From: a bacterium
Lineage (GTDB): Bacteria > SZUA-79 > Acidulodesulfobacterales > Acidulodesulfobacteraceae
Reading direction: 5' to 3'
Length of the DNA: 34,122 nt
Assembly (NCBI GenBank): GCA_021795355.1
Contig: JAJYPL010000015.1
Coordinates: 1-34,122 of the forward strand
Positions within the stretch are counted from its first letter, which is position 1; each line of letters opens with the position of its first letter. This document shows, piece after piece, positions 24,176 through 31,641 of this stretch. The notes under the pieces are model-generated. The model did not search any database and was not told the origin of the DNA. It worked only from the letters and a program-made list of their open reading frames with translations. A program made the translations under genes and the position numbers.

Positions 24176-24208
24176 ATTAAAACATACTTGACTAAATTAG
24201 TCAAGTAT
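24176..24208 (-). promoter_or_regulatory. IscR type 1-like operator overlapping the iscU promoter
   Basis: ATACTTGACTAA (24184-24195), one A, and TTAGTCAAGTAT (24197-24208) form a perfect 25-bp dyad. Each half fits the type 1 IscR half-site ATASYYGACTR, and the centre fits WWW. On the minus strand TTGACT (24204-24199) and TTTAAT (24181-24176), 17 nt apart, form a sigma-70 promoter that the dyad overlaps. Holo-IscR binding here would repress iscU-tusA-iscS-tpx. No iscR gene is in the window. Confidence 0.7.
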
Positions 24209-24218
24209 TATTTCCGGA

Positions 24219-25082
24219 TTATTTAAAAAGCCCGAGCCTCAGTTTTATGACCATGAAAAAAGCCTCAAAAATAATACCTTTGGACATTTTCGATCTGCCG
24301 GAAGTTCTCTCATAAAATATTATAGGATACTCTTTAAAACTGCACTTGCCCTCTTTTACCATTCTGTATTTCATTTCTATCTGGAAGGCATATCCGCGCG
24401 AACTTATGCCGTTTAAATTTATTTTTTTCAGACAGTTTACGTCGTACATATTAAAGCCGCCGGTCAAATCCGTAATTTTAATGCCGGTAATAAATTTTGC
24501 ATAAATATTTGCGAAATACGAAATTAAAAGTCTCTTCATACTCCAGTTTATTACGCGTACTCCGCCCGAATAACGCGAGCCGACTATCATTCCGCATTTT
24601 TCGGACTGCATAAGACTTATAAATCCCGCAATTTCTTCGGGATTGTGCGAAAAATCGCAATCCATGGTGATAACGTAGTCGTAACCGTTATCTAAAGCAA
24701 AATTAAACGCCGCTACGTATGCCGTTCCAAGCCCGAGTTTTTTCTCGCGCTCTATAATAAAAACGCGTTCATCGGAATTTACGTCTGCGTTTGAAATTAA
24801 ATTAGCATTTTTGTTTCCGCCGTCTTTTACGTTTACGTTTACATTTGAGTTTGTATCCGCGCTTAGCCGCTTATGCGAACTTATATATTCTTTAACTATT
24901 TTTGCCGTGCCGTCGGGGGAATTATCGTCTATTATTAAAACGTTAATACATAAAGGTAATAAAGGTAAGCGATTGATATCGCCTGCGGTTTTTATCGTTT
25001 CGTTGATATTTAAAACGGAATTTATCATCCGGCTTATATTTTCTTTTTCGTTATAAGTCGGTATAGCTGCCAATACTTTCAT
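24219..25082 (-). CDS. DPM1-like polyprenol-phosphate sugar transferase (GT2)
   Basis: A 287-aa GT-A glycosyltransferase of the dolichyl/polyprenyl-phosphate mannose or glucose synthase type. IPTYNEKENI at 7-16, VLIIDDNSPDGT (48-59), MDCDFSHNPEE as the metal-binding D-x-D region (140-150), then SRYSGGVRV, DLTGGFNMY and RSKMSKGIIFEA. There is no C-terminal TM pair, so it is the short soluble form. A low-complexity insert (about 68-104, Asn/Val/Asp) sits in a surface loop and is encoded by TTTACG-type hexamer runs. It starts 4 bp before the end of the next GT2 gene, so the two are co-transcribed. If the donor is GDP-mannose, manC could supply it. Confidence 0.85.
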   Translation of the reverse strand: MKVLAAIPTYNEKENISRMINSVLNINETIKTAGDINRLPLLPLCINVLIIDDNSPDGTAKIVKEYISSHKRLSADTNSNVNVNVKDGGNKNANLISNADVNSDERVFIIEREKKLGLGTAYVAAFNFALDNGYDYVITMDCDFSHNPEEIAGFISLMQSEKCGMIVGSRYSGGVRVINWSMKRLLISYFANIYAKFITGIKITDLTGGFNMYDVNCLKKINLNGISSRGYAFQIEMKYRMVKEGKCSFKEYPIIFYERTSGRSKMSKGIIFEAFFMVIKLRLGLFK

Positions 25083-25086
25083 ATCG

Positions 25087-25833
25087 TTATCTTACCACGT
25101 CGTAACGTTCCGGCGGCTTAAAAAAATATCCCCCCATCCATTCCATGGCGGTTTTGAAATATCCGTTAATTTCAAATCTTCTCATCGACGTAACGGCGCT
25201 TATATCTCCAAGGTATTTAAATCTGCCGAATCCGTTTTTTACCGCTAAATTGATAAATTTAAGGTCTTCGCCGGCCTGCATCCTCTCGTCGAAACCCCCG
25301 ACGTTTTTATAAACGTCCCTGTGGCAGAATATTAAGGCCATAGACGTTTTGGTTATTATATGCGCTATATTATTGCAGAACATAAAAATACGCGCTTTAA
25401 ACGTATTAATATCGGGCAGCAGTTTGGACGTTCCTATGAAATCGTCCTTATTTTTGAAATCGTCGAGCCTCTTTATAAAACCGTCGTTTAAAAGAGTGTC
25501 GGCGTCTAAAAACAAGAAAACGTCGCCTTCGGAAGCGGAAGCGCCGATATTTCGCGCCTCCGATACTCCGCTGAAATTTCCCGATATAAGATTAACGCCG
25601 GCTTCTTTGTATTTAGCAACGACGCCCTCGGTATCGTCTTTGCCGTGCGTTACCACGACGGTCAGTTCGCATAAAACTTTTCCGGAATTTTCGGAATTAT
25701 CCGAGCCGTTTAATTTTAAACCGTTTTTTTCGTCTTTTTTTAAAAAAACCGTCCCGCTCTGGCTTAAAAGCCTTTCTATTGAAATTCCTATATATTTTTC
25801 TTCTTCGTGCGCCGGTATTATTATCGAAACCAT
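25087..25833 (-). CDS. family 2 glycosyltransferase
   Basis: A 248-aa GT-A enzyme. VSIIIPAHEEEKYI at the start, ARNIGASASEGDVFLFLDADT in the middle (with the D-x-D), and AGEDLKFINLAVKNG as the ED motif near the catalytic base. A short charged insert (about 32-53) follows the first helix. The donor and acceptor are unknown. It lies immediately upstream of the DPM1-like gene and 39 bp after the GT28-like gene, in an envelope-sugar cluster. No RBS is visible. Confidence 0.82.
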   Translation of the reverse strand: MVSIIIPAHEEEKYIGISIERLLSQSGTVFLKKDEKNGLKLNGSDNSENSGKVLCELTVVVTHGKDDTEGVVAKYKEAGVNLISGNFSGVSEARNIGASASEGDVFLFLDADTLLNDGFIKRLDDFKNKDDFIGTSKLLPDINTFKARIFMFCNNIAHIITKTSMALIFCHRDVYKNVGGFDERMQAGEDLKFINLAVKNGFGRFKYLGDISAVTSMRRFEINGYFKTAMEWMGGYFFKPPERYDVVR

Positions 25834-25872
25834 TTAGTTTAAAAAATTAAATTAAAAATAAGTAAAATAAAA

Positions 25873-26940
25873 CTAATTAACGCCTATTACCTTAAGAAAC
25901 CTCTCTACGCTTTCGGCGGTTCTCCACGGCGGCGTGAAACCTTTATATTTTAAAGCTTCTTCGGTATCAATGTCAATCTTTAATTTATTTTGCTTTACAG
26001 AATGAAATAATTTAGCCTTCTCCAAATGGCTTGCAAGATAAAGCTGTTCCGTCTGACCTGGCGTCGGAATGAAAAAAGCTTTTTTTTCTATTTCCGCTAC
26101 GTCCATAATAGTCGTATATCCGGATCTGGAAACAACCATTTTAGCCCTGTTCATAAGTTCGTCTCTCCTCTTTTTTTCGAGAAAAGAATACACGACTGCA
26201 TTTTTTATAGTTTCTTTCGTAAACTTCCCCGGTTTTCCAAGCGAAACGGCTATATTTCCTTTTAGAAGATCTATCTGCGAAAAAAGTTTTTCTTCAAGAA
26301 TAGTTCTGGTAGGTTCGGGACCCGAAATAGAAAAAAGATAGTCTATGTCGTCGTCGGTCTGTATTTTTTCAAAATCGGAAAGTATGCCTATATATTCCAC
26401 TTTTTCTTTTTTAAAATATCTTAAATTATGGGATAAATCGCCTGAAAGAGAATTATCCTCATAATCCGGAACTATTATTTTTTCGAATTTATCCTGCAAA
26501 AAATGATTATAATATTCGGTAAACATTTCCGCCGGAAGAAGCCTTAAGGGGGCGATAAACCTTAGCTGATGAAACAGAAGGAACGACGGCGCAAACTTGC
26601 AGTGCGAACCGAACCGGGAATCTGAAATTATAATATCTATTTTGTTTTCCTGCGCTATCTTAGCAACGTCTTTTTCTTCTTCTTTGATAAGAGCCAATAT
26701 TTTGGGAGCGGTTTTAAGAAATCTGAATGCAAATCCTATTTTATCCGAATACGGCGAGGGATAAGGAACGGAAGCGATGTATCTTGCATTATTTCCGATT
26801 TCGGATTTCAGCAGTTCAAGACTTCTGCCCGAAGTATAAATGATAACCTCGTGTCCGTCTTTTACGAGCCGCCTTATAACCGGAAGCCCCCTCGTGGCGT
26901 GGCCGAGTCCCCAACTGCATAGAGAATATATTATTTTCAA
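25873..26940 (-). CDS. MurG/GT28-like UDP-glycosyltransferase (COG1819 type)
   Basis: A 355-aa GT-B enzyme. N-terminal domain YSLCSWGLGHATRGLPVIRRL, where G-x-GHA-R matches the acceptor-side loop of this family. The C-terminal nucleotide-sugar region has KMVVSRSGYTTIMDVAEIEKKAFFIPTPGQTEQ, a typical S-R-(S)-G / P-x-P-x-Q-x-EQ donor site. The start is TTG 26940 overlapping the upstream stop (TTGA), with AAGGAG 26951-26946 upstream. Its product and acceptor cannot be named. Coupled to the membrane gene before it, so a glycolipid substrate is reasonable. Confidence 0.85.
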   Translation of the reverse strand: MKIIYSLCSWGLGHATRGLPVIRRLVKDGHEVIIYTSGRSLELLKSEIGNNARYIASVPYPSPYSDKIGFAFRFLKTAPKILALIKEEEKDVAKIAQENKIDIIISDSRFGSHCKFAPSFLLFHQLRFIAPLRLLPAEMFTEYYNHFLQDKFEKIIVPDYEDNSLSGDLSHNLRYFKKEKVEYIGILSDFEKIQTDDDIDYLFSISGPEPTRTILEEKLFSQIDLLKGNIAVSLGKPGKFTKETIKNAVVYSFLEKKRRDELMNRAKMVVSRSGYTTIMDVAEIEKKAFFIPTPGQTEQLYLASHLEKAKLFHSVKQNKLKIDIDTEEALKYKGFTPPWRTAESVERFLKVIGVN

Positions 26941-27956
26941 ACTGTCTCCTTACCGTCTCTTTTTTTAAAAAAATGAAAACCGTAATGCGGCACGAGAAAG
27001 AAAGATATCGCTACCATGAGTATATTTATAGCCCTCATTATTAAACTAAAAGCAAGTCCGACGTCCGAACCGAGTCCGAGTATATCGAAAAGGCCGACCT
27101 GCGAAAGTTCGTATGTTCCGGCCGAACCGGGAGCAAGGGGCAGCGCAAACACCAGCATAGATACGGAAAATACCAATAAAGTTTTAGAAAATCCCATATT
27201 TACCCCGAGATAATGAACTAAAAGCCATATTTGAAATATAAGAACCGCAGTTTCTATAAAGCTTAAAAAAAGGCTTAAAAAGAGATACTTTTTACCTTTA
27301 ACGTAAAAAAGATGCAGCTCTTTTTCAAAATTATTTATGTGTTTCAGTATTTTAAAAATTATTTTGTTTAAAACTTTATATCTCGTCAAATATTTTAAAA
27401 ATTTTGTAAAAAATCTGTTATCTATTATCGGATTTATTAAAAAAATAAGAGTTACGACTCCTACGAATATCGCCGCGATTAACAGCAGATACCATATTTC
27501 CGGCGGCAGATAAAAGTACTTAAACCCTAATATAAGCCCAAGATAAATAAATAAAAGAAATATTGCAAATTCTATAACCTTTGCGGCAAGACCTGCAGAA
27601 AACCCCCGTTTAAAATCAAGCGACGTTCTTTTTTTAAGAATCAACGCCATTATGGCGTCTCCGCCTATAAAACCTGCAAAAATACCTGAAGGCGCTATAT
27701 AATTCGCGCTGTATCCTATAAGTTTTATATTTAAAAGATCTATTAAACCTATTTTAGAATCATATACGTTTAAAGCGTTATTAAATGAAAGAGCCGACAA
27801 AAAAAGCGCAAGATAAGATAGAAAAAATAAAATAAGAAAATCGATATAATTCAGGCGGTCAACCATCTGAATTATATTTTTAGGACCTACTAAAACTACT
27901 AAAACGACGACAAATATTAAACCGAGAAACGTCGAAATTATAAAGGTTTTATTCAC
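26937..27956 (-). CDS. LPG-synthase-TM / AglD-like integral membrane protein
   Basis: A 339-aa polytopic protein of the UPF0104 family (membrane domain of lysylphosphatidylglycerol synthases). About eight hydrophobic helices, with PSGIFAGFIGGDAIMALIL, a basic cytoplasmic stretch (RFFTKFLKYLTRYKVLNK) and PLAPGSAGTYELSQVGLFDI, the best conserved family motif. Members move or modify lipids, often beside glycosyltransferases. GTG 27956 is the start. A large hairpin (27963-28024) lies just upstream, and the RBS is unclear. Overlaps the next GT gene by 4 bp. Confidence 0.85.
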   Translation of the reverse strand: MNKTFIISTFLGLIFVVVLVVLVGPKNIIQMVDRLNYIDFLILFFLSYLALFLSALSFNNALNVYDSKIGLIDLLNIKLIGYSANYIAPSGIFAGFIGGDAIMALILKKRTSLDFKRGFSAGLAAKVIEFAIFLLFIYLGLILGFKYFYLPPEIWYLLLIAAIFVGVVTLIFLINPIIDNRFFTKFLKYLTRYKVLNKIIFKILKHINNFEKELHLFYVKGKKYLFLSLFLSFIETAVLIFQIWLLVHYLGVNMGFSKTLLVFSVSMLVFALPLAPGSAGTYELSQVGLFDILGLGSDVGLAFSLIMRAINILMVAISFFLVPHYGFHFFKKRDGKETV

Positions 27957-27962
27957 TGTTTT

Positions 27963-28024
27963 TTAAGGCGCGGACATACGGCGATGCATAAAAAACGGAA
28001 AGCACCGATTTTGCCGCGCCTTAA
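27963..28024. other. 11-bp-stem hairpin in the 5' leader of the LPG-synthase-like gene
   Basis: TTAAGGCGCGG (27963-27973) and CCGCGCCTTAA (28014-28024) pair perfectly across 40 nt. It lies 7 bp before GTG 27956 and about 85 bp after pdaD. The 3' side on the minus strand is A-rich rather than U-rich, so it is more likely a leader structure or stabiliser than an intrinsic terminator of pdaD. Confidence 0.5.
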
Positions 28025-28108
28025 TCCCCCATTGTTTAATTATCTTAAGATGCTTAATCGAATATAATTAATCGACGAAAGAACAAAGCATTACGAGAAC
28101 TTATTATA

Positions 28109-28582
28109 TCATATCAGCTTGGAATACCACATAGGAACCGAAGCAAACGCGCAGCCGAAATTTTCTACGGTATGCTCCGAGCTTTTAGAAACTATCTCTT
28201 TAATTCCTATATTCCTGTGTTTCATTGCATCTTCAGCCATCTTCCTGACGGTTTCTTCGGCATTTTGAGCGGAAGTTACGCCGGAAAATTCCATTATGAC
28301 TCCGAAGCCGTCTTCTACCGAAACGGCTATCGCCACGGCGGCGGCAATTTTTTCTCCTTTTTTATCGCTGGAAATAGCGCCGTATGCTATAGGAACCAAC
28401 ACTCCTCTCGGATAAATTATTTTCTCTTTATAAACCGCTTTCGGCGGAAGAATTGAGCTGAGTTTTATTAAATTAGTATTGCCGACTCCCGCTTTTAAAA
28501 TGGCATTATCGAATGCCCCCAATTTTGAAGTCCCCTCCGACGTACCTGCCGTCAGAGTATATATATCGGGTGTTTCAAACAC
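28109..28582 (-). CDS. pdaD: pyruvoyl-dependent arginine decarboxylase
   Basis: A 157-aa proenzyme that cleaves itself between Ser42 and Ser43 (VGNTNLIKLSSILPP) to create the pyruvoyl cofactor, then decarboxylates arginine to agmatine. AYGAISSD, MEFSG and VENFGCAFASVPMW are further family features. This form is typical of archaea and some anaerobic bacteria rather than the PLP enzyme SpeA. The start is GTG 28582, with a good RBS (GGAGGG) upstream. It follows speE and speB on the same strand, completing arginine to putrescine. Acid resistance is another known use of arginine decarboxylation. Confidence 0.93.
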   Translation of the reverse strand: MFETPDIYTLTAGTSEGTSKLGAFDNAILKAGVGNTNLIKLSSILPPKAVYKEKIIYPRGVLVPIAYGAISSDKKGEKIAAAVAIAVSVEDGFGVIMEFSGVTSAQNAEETVRKMAEDAMKHRNIGIKEIVSKSSEHTVENFGCAFASVPMWYSKLI

Positions 28583-28677
28583 TGTTATTCCCTCCGTTTT
28601 ACTTGTTTATTTTATAATTTAATTTGTCTTACTTAATATTTATTGCTTAAATTTATTTGTCCGTTGATTTTTTATTT

Positions 28678-29562
28678 TTATTTCATTTTGTTATTTTTAG
28701 CCATTCCGATAATTATTTCCCTTAAAAGTTTTGCCGCAATAGCCGAAGTCCTGTCCGAATTGTCGGTAGGGGGACAAACTTCCACTACGTCCGCTCCTAC
28801 TACATTTACGTTTGATTCCAACAGCAGAATCGATACGGAATCCAAAAGCTCTTTGGACGATATTCCGCCGGCTTCTATGTATCCGGTTCCCGGCGCAAAC
28901 GCCGGGTCGAGAACGTCTATATCTATAGTAATATAAACGTCTTTATTCGACAAATTGCCCAAAACTTTTTTAAGAGGTTCGTAAACGTTGTTTTTATATA
29001 TATGGCAATGTTTTTTAGCAAAATCGAACTCTTCTTTGGAACCTGAACGAATTCCGAACTGATAAAGGCTGCCTTTTTTTATCATATCGTGAACAAGTCT
29101 TAGAACCGTGGCGTGCGAATATTTTTCGTTATTCCACTCTTCCCTTAAATCGGTATGGGCGTCAAACTGAAGAACTACTAAATCTTTATATTTTTCGGCA
29201 TATTCTTTTACTACCGGATACGTAATTAAATGGTCGCCGCCTATACTGACGATTTTTTTGCCGTCGGCAAGAATTCCTTTTGCGGTTTCTTCTATAAATT
29301 TAATACTTTTACCGGTATTTCCCCAAGGCAGAACTATATCTCCGGCATCGTAAAACTTTTCGTCGATGAAATCGTCAAAAATGGGGCTGTAATTTTCGAG
29401 AGTATAAGACAACTCCCTTATTCTTTTGGGGGCAAACCGGGAGCCTGGAATATTGCTTGCGGTATAATCCATAGGAATACCTAGAAGGATTAAATCGGAT
29501 TTATCATAAGAATCTGTTGAACTAAAAAATGAAGAGGTTTTTGATAAGTTAGTTTCTATCAT
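28678..29562 (-). CDS. speB: agmatinase (ureohydrolase)
   Basis: A 294-aa Mn-dependent enzyme hydrolysing agmatine to putrescine and urea. Metal ligands in SIGGDHLITYPV, LQFDAHTDLREEW and ITIDIDVLDPAFAPGTG; the C-terminal DVVEVCPPTD is also conserved. Arginase-specific residues are not evident, and the neighbouring decarboxylase supports agmatine as substrate. It begins 9 bp after speE. The RBS lies inside the speE end (AAGGAG) at an unusually long distance of about 20 nt, so coupled translation is likely. Confidence 0.93.
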   Translation of the reverse strand: MIETNLSKTSSFFSSTDSYDKSDLILLGIPMDYTASNIPGSRFAPKRIRELSYTLENYSPIFDDFIDEKFYDAGDIVLPWGNTGKSIKFIEETAKGILADGKKIVSIGGDHLITYPVVKEYAEKYKDLVVLQFDAHTDLREEWNNEKYSHATVLRLVHDMIKKGSLYQFGIRSGSKEEFDFAKKHCHIYKNNVYEPLKKVLGNLSNKDVYITIDIDVLDPAFAPGTGYIEAGGISSKELLDSVSILLLESNVNVVGADVVEVCPPTDNSDRTSAIAAKLLREIIIGMAKNNKMK

Positions 29563-29571
29563 ATAATTTTT

Positions 29572-30435
29572 TTATTTTAATATCTCCTTTATGAAGTTAG
29601 GTAAAATGAAAGAGGCGGAATGTATTTCGCGGGAATAGTATTTTAAATCCGACTCGAGACCCGCAAAATCAAAACTATCGTAACTTTCGTTTATAACTTT
29701 AGTATCATATTTTTTGGAGCCTGCCGTAAAACTCCATAAACCGCTGGGATAAACCGGTATAGAAGCCAGATAAAGCGATGATTTTTCATAAATTTCCCTT
29801 ATAATTTTTCCTATGTCTTTAATTAAATTTTTATTAAAAAACGGGGATTCCGTCTGTGCGGCAAATATTCCGTCGGCTTTAAGCGCGCCGGCAGCAGCTT
29901 CATAAAAATCGCGCCTGAACAACCCTTCAGCCGGACCTACCGGATCGGTCGAATCTATAAGTATAACGTCGTATTTTTCTTCTTCCCTGCCGCCCGCATC
30001 GACTCTTTTAATGAACTCTATGCCGTCTTCCGCCAGTATTCTTACCCTGCCGTCGTCAAGTTTGCAGGCGATTTCCGGAAAAAACTTTTTGGAAACTTCT
30101 ATTACTTTTTTATCTATTTCGACGAGGTCTATGTGCTTGACGAAAGGATTTTTAAGGCATTCCCTGACTACGCCGCCGTCGCCGCCGCCGATTATAAGAA
30201 TTCTTTCAGGCTTTTTATGGGAAAATAAAGGAACGAGACCCAGCATTTCATGGTAAACAAACTCGTTTTTATCCGAAAACATAACCGCTTTATCTAAAAC
30301 AAGCACTTTGCCGAATTCTAAAGTATCGTAAACCGCTATCTCCTGATAATCCGAATTTTCATGAAACAATATAGATTCAATCCTAATTTTTATTCCGAAA
30401 TTGCCCGTCTGATTCTCAAAAAACCAAGTTTCCAT
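29572..30435 (-). CDS. speE: spermidine synthase
   Basis: A 287-aa aminopropyltransferase adding aminopropyl from decarboxylated SAM to putrescine. GGGDGGVVREC (nucleotide-binding loop), DLVEIDKKVIE, ILIDSTDPVGPAEGLF (catalytic Asp) and VYPSGLWSFTAGSK. It heads speE-speB-pdaD. No SAM decarboxylase (speD) is in the window, so the donor must come from elsewhere. The REPIN-like element and HIT gene lie upstream. Confidence 0.94.
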   Translation of the reverse strand: METWFFENQTGNFGIKIRIESILFHENSDYQEIAVYDTLEFGKVLVLDKAVMFSDKNEFVYHEMLGLVPLFSHKKPERILIIGGGDGGVVRECLKNPFVKHIDLVEIDKKVIEVSKKFFPEIACKLDDGRVRILAEDGIEFIKRVDAGGREEEKYDVILIDSTDPVGPAEGLFRRDFYEAAAGALKADGIFAAQTESPFFNKNLIKDIGKIIREIYEKSSLYLASIPVYPSGLWSFTAGSKKYDTKVINESYDSFDFAGLESDLKYYSREIHSASFILPNFIKEILK

Positions 30436-30481
30436 TAATTTTTCCCGTTTGTTTTTTTTAATGTTTCAAGTTTTATTTTTT

Positions 30482-30550
30482 AGCGGAAAAGGTATCGGAT
30501 TAATTTTCCGCAAATAAATTTTATATTAATTTACCATCACCTTTTCCTTA
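30482..30550. repeat. REPIN-like repeat, copy 2 (partly decayed)
   Basis: A unit at 30482-30509 (CGGAAAAGGTATCGGATTAA then TTTTCCGC) differs from the 4675-4701 unit at two bases. An inverted and shortened partner (CACCTTTTCC) lies near 30538-30547. It sits between the HIT and speE genes, 25.8 kb from copy 1. Confidence 0.6.
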
Positions 30551-30577
30551 TATTCGGCATGCATCGTAAAGATTGGA

Positions 30578-31042
30578 TTAACCCGGCGGCCAGCCGAATC
30601 CCCTGCCCGCCATAAAATGAATATGAAGATGGTTGACGGTCTGCCCTCCGTCTTCTTTGGTATTGATAACCGTCCTGAAACCTTTATCCGCAACGTTGAA
30701 TTTGCCGGCAAGCGAGCCTAATATCCCAAAAAGTTCTTTGCCGCCGCAGTTTTCCATCCCGCCGTTATCGGCGGTACCGCCGCTTTTATGGTTTTCCTCG
30801 AGGGCTGTCTCGCTTTTGTTGCCGCCTTCTTCGTGTCCGCCGCCGCCGCTTTTATAGGCGCCGCCTTTGCAACCGGCATCTAAAACGCTGTCGTAGTGCG
30901 ACTTAGATATTATTAAAAGATGTATAGGCGCTACCGGATTCGTATCCTTTATTACTATAAAGCCGTCGGTTTCCTCGATTATTTCGGCAGGTATCCGTTT
31001 ATTCGCTATTTTACAAAAAATGCAGTCTTCTTTAAATTTCAT
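30578..31042 (-). CDS. HIT-family (HINT-type) nucleotide phosphoramidase
   Basis: A 154-aa histidine-triad protein; HINT enzymes hydrolyse purine nucleoside phosphoramidates such as adenylyl-lysine. CIFCKI at 7-12, PVAPIHLLIISKSHY (36-50), and the catalytic triad HLHIH (138, 140, 142) with GRGFGWPPG at the end, as in bacterial HINT. The family is usually about 110-115 aa; the extra is a Gly/Glu/Asn-rich insert (about 57-100) between the second strand and the following helix. The motifs are all intact, so it is probably active. First gene before speE; the substrate in vivo is unknown. Confidence 0.88.
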   Translation of the reverse strand: MKFKEDCIFCKIANKRIPAEIIEETDGFIVIKDTNPVAPIHLLIISKSHYDSVLDAGCKGGAYKSGGGGHEEGGNKSETALEENHKSGGTADNGGMENCGGKELFGILGSLAGKFNVADKGFRTVINTKEDGGQTVNHLHIHFMAGRGFGWPPG

Positions 31043-31190
31043 AATTTTTTATTATAAATAATTTATGAAATTTAAACAATAAAATTTTACGAAAAGAATT
31101 TAAAGGCGGAATGACAATAAATTACAATTGCTTTATTTGGTATTCGGCAGGATTACGATTGCGTAATTAAAGTAAATTCTTATTTTGAAA

Positions 31191-31376
31191 TAAAAAAGTA
31201 CCGCCGTAGCAGTCACTGGTTTCTAACGTCCGATGTGCTTAAAGTTAAGCATTAAACTGACTGACGGCGGCATGCTACATAAAAATATATATTCTAAAAT
31301 TTCTTTGCCTTATATTTAATTAACCTTATTTTCTTTCTTTAATTTAATTGTAACGCATATTTTTGAAATTTCAAGT
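31191..31376 (+). repeat. direct repeat with compound hairpin, copy 1
   Basis: About 186 bp, repeated at 32900-33075. The first 70 nt (31201-31270) fold as CCGCCGT / ACGGCGG, a 2-nt bulge, CAGTCA / TGACTG, a 3-nt bulge and GTTT / AAAC, enclosing a second perfect stem TGCTTAA / TTAAGCA. The remainder is AT-rich and ends with the self-palindrome TTGAAATTTCAA. Within 31043-31641 no coding region is seen; 31043-31190 shows nothing I can name. Confidence 0.85.
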
Positions 31377-31478
31377 AGTCATGTTATCTATAAGTTTATG
31401 ATTGATTAATTATTACAGATAAATTTTATTATAAATATTTATATCAGGTTTTTTACAGTTAGACAAGTTATACCTGCC

Positions 31479-31511
31479 TGTCAAATTGAAAATACAATTT
31501 TCAATTTGACA
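31479..31511. promoter_or_regulatory. 15-bp-arm palindrome upstream of the ATPase gene
   Basis: TGTCAAATTGAAAAT (31479-31493), ACA, and ATTTTCAATTTGACA (31497-31511) are exact reverse complements. It lies 131 bp before the ATPase start. No U-run follows, so an operator is more likely than a terminator. The other bases of 31377-31641 are AT-rich with no clear promoter. Confidence 0.5.
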
Positions 31512-31641
31512 TATAATTCAATTTTATGTTAGTATAAAAATAGAATAAAATTAAATTCAAATAATTAATATTATAATTCTAATTCATATATATTGTTTAC
31601 ATATTGCTGCTATATAAGCATACATTAAATTATCATTCATC

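Noticed and set aside
31201-31270. Integron attC site
   Set aside because: The stem ends lack the RYYYAAC and GTTRRRY cores, and no integrase gene is in the window.
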